Of a DNA stretch of 64,000 bases, positions 49,960 through 57,971 are shown one piece after another. Position 1 is the stretch's first letter. Each line of letters starts with the position of its first letter. The notes below the pieces were generated by a model, which did not search any database, was not told where the DNA came from, and worked only from the letters and a program-made list of their open reading frames with translations. Source of the stretch: Aequorivita sp. HC6-5 (lineage in GTDB: Bacteria > Bacteroidota > Bacteroidia > Flavobacteriales > Flavobacteriaceae); assembly GCA_905182755.1 (NCBI GenBank), contig CAJJCS010000002.1:310001-374000 (forward strand). Reading direction: 5' to 3'. The translations under genes were made by a program, and so were the position numbers.

Positions 49960-51204
49960 ATGATACAAATAAAACAATTTAATTACGAGCCAAGTGAACA
50001 TGAAGCAGAGACTGCCTCTAGTAGTTATTTGATGTCATTAATTGCTATTATTGTTGGACTTCCATTGCCAATAGTAAATTTGTTTGCCACGCTTATTTTT
50101 TATTTAGGGAATAGAAAGGCCACCTATTTTGTTCGCTGGCACTGCACACAAGCATTATTATCTCAGCTATCCATGCTTTTCGTAAATAGCTATGCATTTT
50201 GGTGGACTGTATCAATAATTTTTAAAGATGAAACAATTACTAATAATTACATTGCTTACATCATAGTAGCACTAATATTTAACTTGGTTGAATTCATAAC
50301 AACAATATATACAGCTATTAAGACAAGAAAAGGTATTCATGTTGAGTGGTGGTTTTATGGAACATTAACAAACAATATTTCCAAAAGTATAATTATGAAA
50401 AAAATTATTATTCAAGGAACAATAATTATTCTTCTTTTTTTAGCAAGCTATTTTGTTCTCTCGCAAATAGATTTGGTAAATGTTTTTAAAGTTCAAAAGG
50501 TAGCTAACAAGACAGAACAGAAATTAGGTGAACTTTTCTGGAAAACAATTAAAGAGACAGCAAATGAAAACAATAACCTTCATATATTAGAATCAATAGA
50601 TAAAATTGTAAATCAGATTTGTAAATCAAATAATATAGATAGAGAAACAATTAAAATTCATGTACTGAACAAAAATGAAATTAATGCCTTTGCATTACCA
50701 AACGGGCATTTAATAGTTTATAGTGGATTACTATTAAATTCAGAGAATCAAGATGTGTTGATTGGAGTCATCTCTCACGAAATAGCTCACATTAAACTAA
50801 ATCATATAATGAAAAAGTTAGTCAAAGAAATTGGACTCTCAGTCCTAATCTCGATGACAACTGGTAGCGGTGGGCCAGAAATTATAAAAGAAACGGCCAA
50901 AATGCTTTCTTCATCTGCATTTGACAGATCTTTAGAAAAACAAGCCGATATAAAAGCAGTTGATTATTTGATAAGTGCAAAGGTAAATCCAGAACCATTT
51001 GCTAATTTTCTCTACAACCTCTCAGACAAGGAGTATGCCACTCCCCAATATTTGAATTGGATTAGTACTCATCCTGACTCGAGAGAAAGAGCAGAATACA
51101 TTATTGAGTATAGCAAAAATAAATCGATAGATTATGAACCAATTCTATCCCATGAAACTTGGGAAAAATTGAAAATAGAATTAAATAATTTACAGGAAAA
51201 CTAG
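49960..51204 (+). CDS. M48 family metallopeptidase with N-terminal membrane domain
   Basis: The 414-residue protein has an N-terminal multi-helix domain resembling DUF4870 (LPLPIVNLFATLIFYLGNRK; FVRWHCTQALLSQLSMLFVN), a further membrane helix (about 145-165) and the peptidase part. The zinc motif is HEIAH within GVISHEIAHIKLNHIM (about residue 270), with the third ligand Glu in SLEKQADIKAVDYL. The end is the usual M48 helical part with STHPDSRERAEYI. Likely a membrane protease, perhaps quality control, coupled to the TM2/DUF2752 genes. Confidence 0.87.
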   Translation: MIQIKQFNYEPSEHEAETASSSYLMSLIAIIVGLPLPIVNLFATLIFYLGNRKATYFVRWHCTQALLSQLSMLFVNSYAFWWTVSIIFKDETITNNYIAYIIVALIFNLVEFITTIYTAIKTRKGIHVEWWFYGTLTNNISKSIIMKKIIIQGTIIILLFLASYFVLSQIDLVNVFKVQKVANKTEQKLGELFWKTIKETANENNNLHILESIDKIVNQICKSNNIDRETIKIHVLNKNEINAFALPNGHLIVYSGLLLNSENQDVLIGVISHEIAHIKLNHIMKKLVKEIGLSVLISMTTGSGGPEIIKETAKMLSSSAFDRSLEKQADIKAVDYLISAKVNPEPFANFLYNLSDKEYATPQYLNWISTHPDSRERAEYIIEYSKNKSIDYEPILSHETWEKLKIELNNLQEN

Positions 51205-51325
51205 TTGCCAATACAGTATATAATTTATTGCTAGTTCTAGCCTACTTGCTAAAATCCTCGTGAATTTTCTATTTACTAAATTACGTCCTTAAACCACGCA
51301 ATTAATATTATGCATCAACGCTAGT
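51205..51325 (+). repeat. attC-like element 5, degenerate
   Basis: It shares the same internal order as element 2: GTATATAATTTATTGCTAG, then TAGCCTACTTGC, AAAATCC-TCGT-GAATTTT (imperfect hairpin), ATTTACTAAATTACG and AAACCACGCAA. A stretch of about 12 bases present in element 2 is missing. The right end is not a clean GTT... and the left end does not complement the cassette start (GTTAACAGG). I read it as a decayed copy. Confidence 0.45.
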
Positions 51326-51460
51326 AACTTGCGTTTTCAAAATCTCATTTGTTTCCCTTAAAACGTTATCATAAGGTTATTGGTAAGGAACTAAAAATTG
51401 CAGATTACCGATTCAATCCATAATAGTATCCACTATGAGATTGTAACCATTGTTATGGTT

Positions 51461-51741
51461 TTATTTGTCTTTTTTACTATATGAAGTTTTAGCATAAGCA
51501 AATGCAACACCGAACAATATGGAAACTATTCCTGTAAAATATGGTATAAATTCAATCATTTGTGAAATTTGTTTATACCAGAAAAGTATACAAAGGAAAG
51601 CATATAATGAAATAACCACCCAAATACCAATAAAAATCTCTCTTGTTGGTTGCCATTAAAAAATAATATTTCAGAATAAATAAGCGAAAGTATTGCCGCG
51701 ATAAAAATCAATTTGTCAGTTATACTAAATTTTTTAAACAT
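51461..51741 (-). CDS. Small membrane protein (frameshift; mostly hidden)
   Basis: A clear frame starts at 51741 as MFKKFSITDKLIFIAAILSL and is hydrophobic through EILFF, then goes out of frame in the T/A run near 51655. The other frame continues WQPTREIFIGIWVVISLYAF, then LCILFWYKQISQMIEF and a third helix IPYFTGIVSILFGVAFAYAK, ending at TAA (51461-51463). One missing base restores about 93 residues with three membrane helices. I do not recognise a family. It carries the same leader element as the TM2 operon. Confidence 0.6.
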
Positions 51742-51772
51742 GTTTTTACTTATAATAATTCCCTAATCTTAT

Positions 51773-51819
51773 GGCTTTTCGGTTTGGCCCCGTTTTTTAA
51801 GTGATTTCTAGTCTTCACT
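51773..51819 (-). promoter_or_regulatory. Second copy of the compact leader element
   Basis: On the minus strand the order is hairpin AGTGA...TCACT, a TTAAAAAA run, CGGGGCC, then AAACCGAAAAGCC (plus-strand 51773-51785). It ends about 31 bases before the ATG at 51741. The 13-base core is identical to that of the element before the TM2 operon and the spacing is similar. The pairing plan is GG GG ... CC GAAAAG CC. Confidence 0.45.
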
Positions 51820-52128
51820 ATCTTGTATTTAAAGATACATGTTTTTGGTCTATAGATTATTGGACAGCCCATTTTTTAACATTAAATAAGTTAAAATCAT
51901 CCAGGTGTTGTATATGCTAACATGGCAATTGGTGATGACAGTTAAATTTTTGATGTAAATATCATGAATTTATATAATCCCTATTGAACTGATAATTCTG
52001 TTGTTCGATTTTCCTTGTTTAGGTGTGTTTTTGCCTAGCGCCATTGCGGTATATAAGCAATAGTCGTTTGCGGATATTTTTTATAACAATTATACTTATC
52101 CAAATTTAGTATATTTACACATTTTAGC
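51820..52128. other. Non-coding stretch before the amidohydrolase
   Basis: I see no supported gene here. The sequence is AT-rich, with no copy of the long attC-like elements. A possible late promoter-like TATATTTA lies near 52108. Confidence 0.5.
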
Positions 52129-52169
52129 GCTAAAACCCTGATATTGCCTATATACAAGACCGTTTTAGC
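52129..52169 (+). repeat. Short inverted repeat resembling an attC-like end pair
   Basis: GCTAAAAC (52129-52136) and GTTTTAGC (52162-52169) are perfect reverse complements. The right half is preceded by CTATATACAAGACC, like the ...CATATACAAACAC before GTT in the cassette elements. It is only about 41 bases long, with no central stem. It may be a minimal or remnant element 18 bases before the amidohydrolase start. Confidence 0.3.
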
Positions 52170-52186
52170 ACATTAAAAAATTACAT

Positions 52187-53888
52187 ATGAAACAGATTCT
52201 ACTATTTTCAATTTTAATATACTTCGTTTGTGCTTGCTCTAATCAATCTAGTAAATTACTAGAAAATCAAATCCTATATTATGGAGGAGATATTCTTACA
52301 ATGAGCGGTGATAAACCTAATTACGTTGAATCAATAGTCACAAATAGTGATACTATAGTGTTTGTTGGACGTCTTTTAGAGGCTAAACAGCTGTTCCCTA
52401 ATGCAGCCCAAACCAACCTCAACGGAAAAACATTACTCCCTGGCTTTATTGATGCACATGCCCATTTTGCTGGTTTCCCAAGTCAATCTATCGGAGCTCA
52501 AATACTACCTCCTCCGGATGCTGGGGCAAATAATATTGACGCGCTAATTCAAATACTGAAAGATTGGTCAACTCCTGAAAACATTGAATTAACAGGATGG
52601 ATTTTCGGAATGGGTTTCGATGATTCCGTTCTAGAAGATAAACGGTTTCCTACCAGAGAGGATTTGGACAAAGTATCAACAGAGTATCCTGTTATGATTG
52701 TCCATATCTCTGGTCATTTTTGCGTTGTTAATAGCAAAGGTTTAGAAATACTAAAGCTTACTGCTGAATCTCCAGACCCTGAAGGTGGTATAATTAGAAG
52801 AATACCCGGAACAAAAGAACCAAATGGGGTATTAGAAGAATTAGCGGCAATTCCGTTTATGCCTATGGTACTAGGCCCCAAGAGTGAAGAGGCTATAAAA
52901 GTATTTCTTACAGCTGGTCAAAATATGGCTTTATCCTATGGTTATACTACAGTACAAGAAGGAAGAGCAATGCCCAGTTCACATCTTTTTTTAGAGTATG
53001 CAGCTAAAACTAATTTCTTAAAGCTAGACGTTGTAAGCTACATTGATTATTCTGTTGCCGATTCCTTGCTTAAAACAGATTGGTATAGTTCAACCTATAA
53101 AAATCATTATAGAATAGGAGGAATAAAACTTACATTAGATGGATCGCCCCAAGGTAGAACAGCCTGGAGAACTAAACCCTACCTAATTCCTCCAGACGGA
53201 GCAGAAGAAGGATATTTAGGTTACCCAGCTATTCCATTGGATGAAGATGTTGAAAACATTTATGAAAGTGCTTTTCAAAATAATTGGCAAATTCATACAC
53301 ATGCCAATGGAGATCGAAGAAGAAATGATTCGAAGTTTAAAAAAAGTTACCGCTAAATACGGGAATCAAAACAGACGAGATGTACTTATACATGGACAGT
53401 ATGTTAGGGAAGATCAGTTGGATGCATTCAAGGATTTAAATATTATAGCTTCTTTATTTCCATTGCACACTTTTTATTGGGGAGATTGGCATAAGGAATT
53501 AATCGGAGACAGTTTAGGTAATAAAATAAGCCCGACTCGCACTGCGTTAAATAAGGGATTAAAAATTACCATTCATACAGATGCACCTGTGGCTTTACCA
53601 AATTTAATGAGGGTGATATGGACAGCTACAAACAGGGTGTCCAGGTCAGGCAGTATTATAGGAGAGAATGAAAGACTGACACCATACGAAGCATTAAAGT
53701 GCATTACTCAGTGGTCAGCATATCAGCATTTTGAAGAAGAAAGTAAAGGAACTTTAGCGTTAGGTAAACTGGCAGACTTAGTCATTCTTGATTTAAACCC
53801 TTTAAAAGTGGATAAAGAAAAAATCAAAGACATAATTGTATTAGAAACTATCAAAGAAGGTTTCTCTGTTTATAGAAGATCATTTTAA
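52187..53888 (+). CDS. Amidohydrolase family 3 lipoprotein (YtcJ-like; one-base frameshift)
   Basis: A lipoprotein-type signal (MKQILLFSILIYFVCAC) is followed by TLLPGFIDAHAHFAGFPS (metal HxH), IVHISGHFCVVNSKG and IHTHANGD (metal His). The frame breaks near 53315 (one extra base after NGDR) and continues EEMIRSLKKVTAKYGNQNRR, then LIHGQYVREDQL, ITIHTDAPVALPN and ALGKLADLVILDLNPL. Repaired length is about 566 residues. The substrate is unknown. The following DUF2141 gene is 39 bases away on the same strand. Confidence 0.85.
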
Positions 53889-53927
53889 AAACTTAAAACA
53901 ATACTAAAATATAAAGCTTTAATAACC

Positions 53928-54353
53928 ATGAACAAATTATCTGTAGTATTCGTATTATTATTTAGTCTCAATTTTATTTTAGCCCAAGAACCAAACAATG
54001 CTCACAACTTGCAGATTACAGTAACTAATTTTGAGAATTTAAAAGGCTCATTAATAGTATGCCTAACAGATAAAAAGGAAGATTTTTTAAAACAGTGTGA
54101 GTATCAGAAAGTAGTTGCCGTAACAAATGCTACTATTTCTTTAGATATAGCAAACATAAAAAATGGTACTTACTCAATTTCTTTGTTCCATGACCAAAAC
54201 AATAACGGTGTTTTAGACACGAAAGGTTTTTTTGGAATCCCCTCCGAACCTTATGCTTTTTCTAATAATCCAAGTACAACATTCGGTCCTCCTAGTTTTG
54301 AGAAGTGTACATTTCTCATAAATGAGAATACACAAATCTCTATTGAATTATAA
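53928..54353 (+). CDS. DUF2141 exported protein
   Basis: The 141-residue protein has a signal peptide (MNKLSVVFVLLFSLNFILAQ) and the DUF2141 pattern of beta strands with SISLFHDQNNNGVLDTKGFFG and GIPSEPYAFSNNPSTTFGPP. The acidic DxNxNGxxD loop suggests calcium binding. Members often sit near carotenoid or terpenoid genes in Bacteroidota; here it faces the crt operon. Function unknown. Confidence 0.85.
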   Translation: MNKLSVVFVLLFSLNFILAQEPNNAHNLQITVTNFENLKGSLIVCLTDKKEDFLKQCEYQKVVAVTNATISLDIANIKNGTYSISLFHDQNNNGVLDTKGFFGIPSEPYAFSNNPSTTFGPPSFEKCTFLINENTQISIEL

Positions 54354-54419
54354 TAATGAAAAATCAATTGCTACAAATTGCTGTAATCTAAAAAAATAAC
54401 AATACCAAACCAATAAGTT

Positions 54420-55118
54420 TTAGTGTTTTTTATCTAGTTTTTTGGCCTCAAAATGTTCCAGCAATACAAATACTGTAAGCAACATGCCCAGGGCATATAT
54501 GGTGTCCTCAATAGGTATGGTAAACATCCTGATGTTTAGGTTTTCTGTATTGTTATACCACACAACTTCATTTTCAATAAAGCTACCGGTAAGCACGCCA
54601 TTAACAATAAAAAAGGGGATAAGTGTAATAAAGAAACTTGGTAAGAACCTTCCAAGAATCTTTGGGTTTTTATTATACACAAGCCCTAGCAAAATAATTG
54701 CATATCCAAAGCATACAAGGGTGTACCACCTGTCATAGTTATACCAAAGTGTTATTATTAATATGCACAGTAGTGCTACATAAAATACAGAGGTTGCTTT
54801 TTGAGAAAGCGTAAAATTTGGAAAGAAATAGTTTAATGAATAATGGGTAAACAAACAGGCATAGGGTATGCATATAAAAAACAGCCATTCTTCTATAGGT
54901 AGGTTTGCTACTTTAAACCCATTAATATATTGGTCATTAAACCCCCAAATGCCATTGTTGGTAAAAATTACATCCCAAGAAATGAAAAAAGCCATCATGA
55001 TAAAGATGGCAGGAAATAAGGATTTCCATTTTTTATAAAACTGAAATTTAGGATAAAAACTAAATATAAAAGGGATAAGAAAGGATCCTATGTTTAGATA
55101 TAGGTAAAGATTTTTCAT
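54420..55118 (-). CDS. crtY: Lycopene cyclase (fused CrtYc/CrtYd type)
   Basis: The 232-residue protein has about seven membrane helices and two similar halves, the pattern of fused heterodimeric lycopene beta-cyclases. Blocks such as FISWDVIFTNNGIWGFN and LPIEEWLFFICIPYACLF, and IEDTIYALGMLLTVFVLL at the end, match that family. It would form the beta-rings of beta-carotene. It is the last gene of the crt operon, three bases after crtZ. Confidence 0.88.
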   Translation of the reverse strand: MKNLYLYLNIGSFLIPFIFSFYPKFQFYKKWKSLFPAIFIMMAFFISWDVIFTNNGIWGFNDQYINGFKVANLPIEEWLFFICIPYACLFTHYSLNYFFPNFTLSQKATSVFYVALLCILIITLWYNYDRWYTLVCFGYAIILLGLVYNKNPKILGRFLPSFFITLIPFFIVNGVLTGSFIENEVVWYNNTENLNIRMFTIPIEDTIYALGMLLTVFVLLEHFEAKKLDKKH

Positions 55119-55121
55119 GTC

Positions 55122-55571
55122 CTATTTTTTAAAATATTTCAGTGGGGGGACTAACATTCCATAACATTCTCCTTTTTCTTTTCCAAGGTGTTTGTGATGT
55201 ATTTTATGGGCTCTTCTTATTCCTTTTGCATACCAATTATTTGCTTTTCTAAACATTTTGAAGCGTTGGTGTATAAAGATGTCATGTACCATAAAATAAG
55301 CAACACCGTAGGCAAATATGCCAAAGCCTATGGGCAGTCCAGCCCAGAAGCCATAATATTGCCAAGCTATAAAACATGCAATACTCACTGCTGCATAGAA
55401 TATAAAAAACAAGTCATTACGCTCCCACCAGCTTTTGTGGTCTTTATGATGATGATCTTTATGCACACTCCACAAAAACCCATGCATAACATATTTATGT
55501 GTTGCCCACGCCATAAATTCCATGGCAGAAAAAGTTCCGATAAAGGTTAAAATCCAAAGCAGTGTTGTCAT
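55122..55571 (-). CDS. crtZ: Beta-carotene 3-hydroxylase
   Basis: The 149-residue membrane protein belongs to the fatty-acid-hydroxylase/di-iron family. Its His motifs are HKYVMHG, HKDHHHKDH, HDIFIHQRF and HKIHHKH. It hydroxylates beta-rings to give zeaxanthin. Together with crtI, crtB and the cyclase it makes a complete route from geranylgeranyl diphosphate to zeaxanthin. It is 33 bases after crtB. Confidence 0.92.
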   Translation of the reverse strand: MTTLLWILTFIGTFSAMEFMAWATHKYVMHGFLWSVHKDHHHKDHKSWWERNDLFFIFYAAVSIACFIAWQYYGFWAGLPIGFGIFAYGVAYFMVHDIFIHQRFKMFRKANNWYAKGIRRAHKIHHKHLGKEKGECYGMLVPPLKYFKK

Positions 55572-55604
55572 TTTTTTTAATTTAAATAATTGGTAACAAT
55601 AAAA

Positions 55605-56447
55605 TTACCGTACAAGTTTTAGTTGGTACTTTACATAGCTTCTAGTAAGAAGCCCAAATTTTTCATATCCAGGAACTCGTATCCTAGTATTTTTAATTTC
55701 TAAGGCTGGTGTCTTATGTAGTTTTTTAAGCAATCTTCTGTAATAGCGATACGCCATAAATACCCCAAATTTGGCTTCTGTGGGTAGTTTTAATATCCCT
55801 TGGTAGCCTCTTTGGAAATCTCCTTCAATATCTGCTATAATTTCTTGTTTTGAGGCTTCATCTAAGGCTTCTAAATTTGTATTAGGGAAATAGGTTCTGC
55901 TCAGACCTTCAAAATCATCTTTTAGATCACGTAAAAAATTTACTTTTTGAAACGCAGACCCTAGTGCCATTGCAGAATCTTTGAGTAGGTTGTATTTTTC
56001 TGTGTCACCCTTCAAAAAAACATGAAGACACATTAAACCCACCACATCTGCGGATCCGTATATGTATTCTTTATATTCCTGCTCTGTTAGGTACTCTGTT
56101 TTGGATAAATCAAGACGCATGCTTTTCATAAAGGAGGCTATAAGACCTCTTTCAATGTTGTATTTATGAACTGTTTCTTGAAAAGAATTTAAAATTGGGT
56201 TTAAACTAATTTTTTCTTCAAGTGCAAATTCAAGGTCTTTTTCAAAACGATTAAATAGTACACTTTTATCATACTCATGAAAGGTGTCTACAATTTCATC
56301 AGCAAACCTTACAAACCCATAAATATTATAGATGTCTTGGCGTATGGTAGGAGATAGCATTTTGGTAGCCGAAGAAAAGGAAGTGCTGTACGCATTAGTT
56401 ACACTTTTGCTGCATTGTCTTGATACTATGTCAAAAAGTTCTTTCAT
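55605..56447 (-). CDS. crtB: Phytoene synthase
   Basis: The 280-residue protein joins two geranylgeranyl diphosphates to phytoene. It has YGFVRFADEIVDTF (first DxxxD, about 43-56), QKVNFLRDLKDDFEGLSRTYFP (second Asp-rich motif, about 165-180) and the usual length. Its ATG overlaps the crtI stop by one base (TAATG on the minus strand). Confidence 0.94.
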   Translation of the reverse strand: MKELFDIVSRQCSKSVTNAYSTSFSSATKMLSPTIRQDIYNIYGFVRFADEIVDTFHEYDKSVLFNRFEKDLEFALEEKISLNPILNSFQETVHKYNIERGLIASFMKSMRLDLSKTEYLTEQEYKEYIYGSADVVGLMCLHVFLKGDTEKYNLLKDSAMALGSAFQKVNFLRDLKDDFEGLSRTYFPNTNLEALDEASKQEIIADIEGDFQRGYQGILKLPTEAKFGVFMAYRYYRRLLKKLHKTPALEIKNTRIRVPGYEKFGLLTRSYVKYQLKLVR

Positions 56448-57913
56448 TAGTTGTTCTTTTTTGCGATAAGACCTGCTACTAGTTTTCCAGAAATAAGTGC
56501 TGGCGGAACTCCCGGTCCGGGAACGCTTAATTGTCCAGTAAAAAATAAATTTTCTACTTTTTTACTTTTTAATTTTGGTCTTAAAAATGCAGTTTGCAGC
56601 AATGTATTTGCCAAGCCATAGGCATTCCCTTTGTAAGAATTATACTCAGAGACAAAATCATTTACACAAAAAGACTCTTTAAATATAACATGTTTTTTTA
56701 TTTCCTGTCCCGTTAGGGTTTCAAAACGTGTCATGATTTTATTGTAGTAGGTTTCTCTTAGCTTTTCTGTGTCCTCTAATCCTGGCGCTATAGGAACCAG
56801 GAAAAACCCAGTTTCTTTACCATCAGGGGCAAGCTCTGGCTGTGTTTTTGAAGTGAAATTTGCGTAAAAAAGTGGACTCGTTGGCCACACAGGTGTATCA
56901 TAAATTTCTCTAGCGTGCTGCTCAAAGTCTACATCAAAAAATAAGGTGTGATGCGCTACGTTTTTAATTTTTTTATCAAAGCCTATGTAAAATAATAAAG
57001 AGGAGGGAGCAAAGGTTCTTTTTTCCCAATAGGCCTCAGAGTATTGTCTGTATTTTTTTGGCAATAGCGTTTCTGTGTGGTGATAATCTGCACCGCTTAG
57101 AAGTGTATCTGTGGCATGAAATGTGCCATTAGATACAATGCCTTTTACCTTGTTTTTCTCCACCACAATCTCTTCTACATTTTGATCTGTTTTTATGGTT
57201 ACCCCCATAGACTCGGCTAGTGTTTTCATTCCTAGAATAACACTGTACATACCACCCTTTGGTTGGAAGGTTCCTAGACCGAAATCTGCATAGTTCATAA
57301 AACTATAGAAAGATGGAGTTTTCGAAGGCTTTGCACCCAAAAACAATACAGGAAATTCTAGGATAGATACAAGCCTTGGGTTTTTAAATTCTTTACGAAC
57401 ATCTCTACTAATATTACTAAAAAATTGCCCTACCCTTTTTGCCGTAGCAGGGGTAATAAGTTCAAGAGGTGATACCCCAGGTCTATAGACCAAATCTTTA
57501 ATTGCGATATTGTAGTTTTGCTGCGCAGATGCAATAAATTCTTGAAGTTTTTCTGAGCTTCCTGGTTCTTCTTTTTCAAAGGTTGCACAGATTTTATCTA
57601 AGGTGTCTTCAATGGTGATAAAATCATTTTCACCAAAATACACGCTATATGCAGGGCTTAGTTTTTCTAAAACATAAAAGTCTGAAGCTTTTTTTCCAAA
57701 ATCATTGAAAAACCTCTCAAAGACATCGGGCATCCAGTACCAAGAAGGGCCCATGTCAAAGGTAAACCCTTGTTTTGTAAATTGTCTTGCGCGTCCTCCT
57801 ATGGTTTGGTTTTTTTCTAAAACAGTAACACTATATCCATCTTTTGCCAAATAAGCGGCAGCAGATAGAGAAGAGAACCCAGAACCAATAATTGTTATTT
57901 TTTTGTTTGCCAT
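56447..57913 (-). CDS. crtI: Phytoene desaturase
   Basis: CrtI desaturates phytoene to lycopene using FAD. ATG 57913 gives MANKKITIIGSGFSSLSAAA, with the dinucleotide fold up to EKNQTIGGRARQF; an upstream in-frame ATG lies inside the promoter. Further blocks are FTFDMGPSWYWMPDV and the C-terminal FFTGQLSVPGPGVPPALISG. About 488 residues. It heads the crt operon. Confidence 0.95.
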   Translation of the reverse strand: MANKKITIIGSGFSSLSAAAYLAKDGYSVTVLEKNQTIGGRARQFTKQGFTFDMGPSWYWMPDVFERFFNDFGKKASDFYVLEKLSPAYSVYFGENDFITIEDTLDKICATFEKEEPGSSEKLQEFIASAQQNYNIAIKDLVYRPGVSPLELITPATAKRVGQFFSNISRDVRKEFKNPRLVSILEFPVLFLGAKPSKTPSFYSFMNYADFGLGTFQPKGGMYSVILGMKTLAESMGVTIKTDQNVEEIVVEKNKVKGIVSNGTFHATDTLLSGADYHHTETLLPKKYRQYSEAYWEKRTFAPSSLLFYIGFDKKIKNVAHHTLFFDVDFEQHAREIYDTPVWPTSPLFYANFTSKTQPELAPDGKETGFFLVPIAPGLEDTEKLRETYYNKIMTRFETLTGQEIKKHVIFKESFCVNDFVSEYNSYKGNAYGLANTLLQTAFLRPKLKSKKVENLFFTGQLSVPGPGVPPALISGKLVAGLIAKKNN

Positions 57914-57922
57914 CTTGTCAAA

Positions 57923-57951
57923 CAAAAGTAGGTTATATTTAAACAAAACAA
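57923..57951 (-). promoter_or_regulatory. Promoter of the carotenoid operon
   Basis: On the minus strand TTG (57951-57949) is followed after 18 nt by TACTTTTG (57930-57923), which fits the Bacteroidota TTG/TAnnTTTG promoter. It is ten bases before the crtI ATG at 57913, implying an almost leaderless transcript. This start excludes the longer frame from 57946. The MerR-type gene is just upstream. Confidence 0.6.
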
Positions 57952-57971
57952 TTGTTAAAAATTCCTAAAAG

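Larger units (their letters stand above)
45068..51325 (+). mobile_element. Integron-like gene-cassette array (no integrase in window)
   Basis: Five related hairpin elements separate unrelated genes: small lipoprotein; esterase; FG-GAP protein (reverse strand); TM2-DUF2752-M48 operon. Each element starts with ...AAC and ends with GTT..., with AT-rich arms like GTATATAAT / ATCATATAC and a central hairpin, as attC sites do. The bases after GTT at three cassette starts reverse-complement the bases before AAC at the next element. This matches the integron cassette rule; a repeat-mediated dispersal without an integron integrase would be the alternative. No tyrosine recombinase is encoded here. Confidence 0.5.

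Noticed and set aside
45068-51325. CRISPR array
   Set aside because: The repeats are long, different from each other and separated by genes of kilobase size, not by short spacers.
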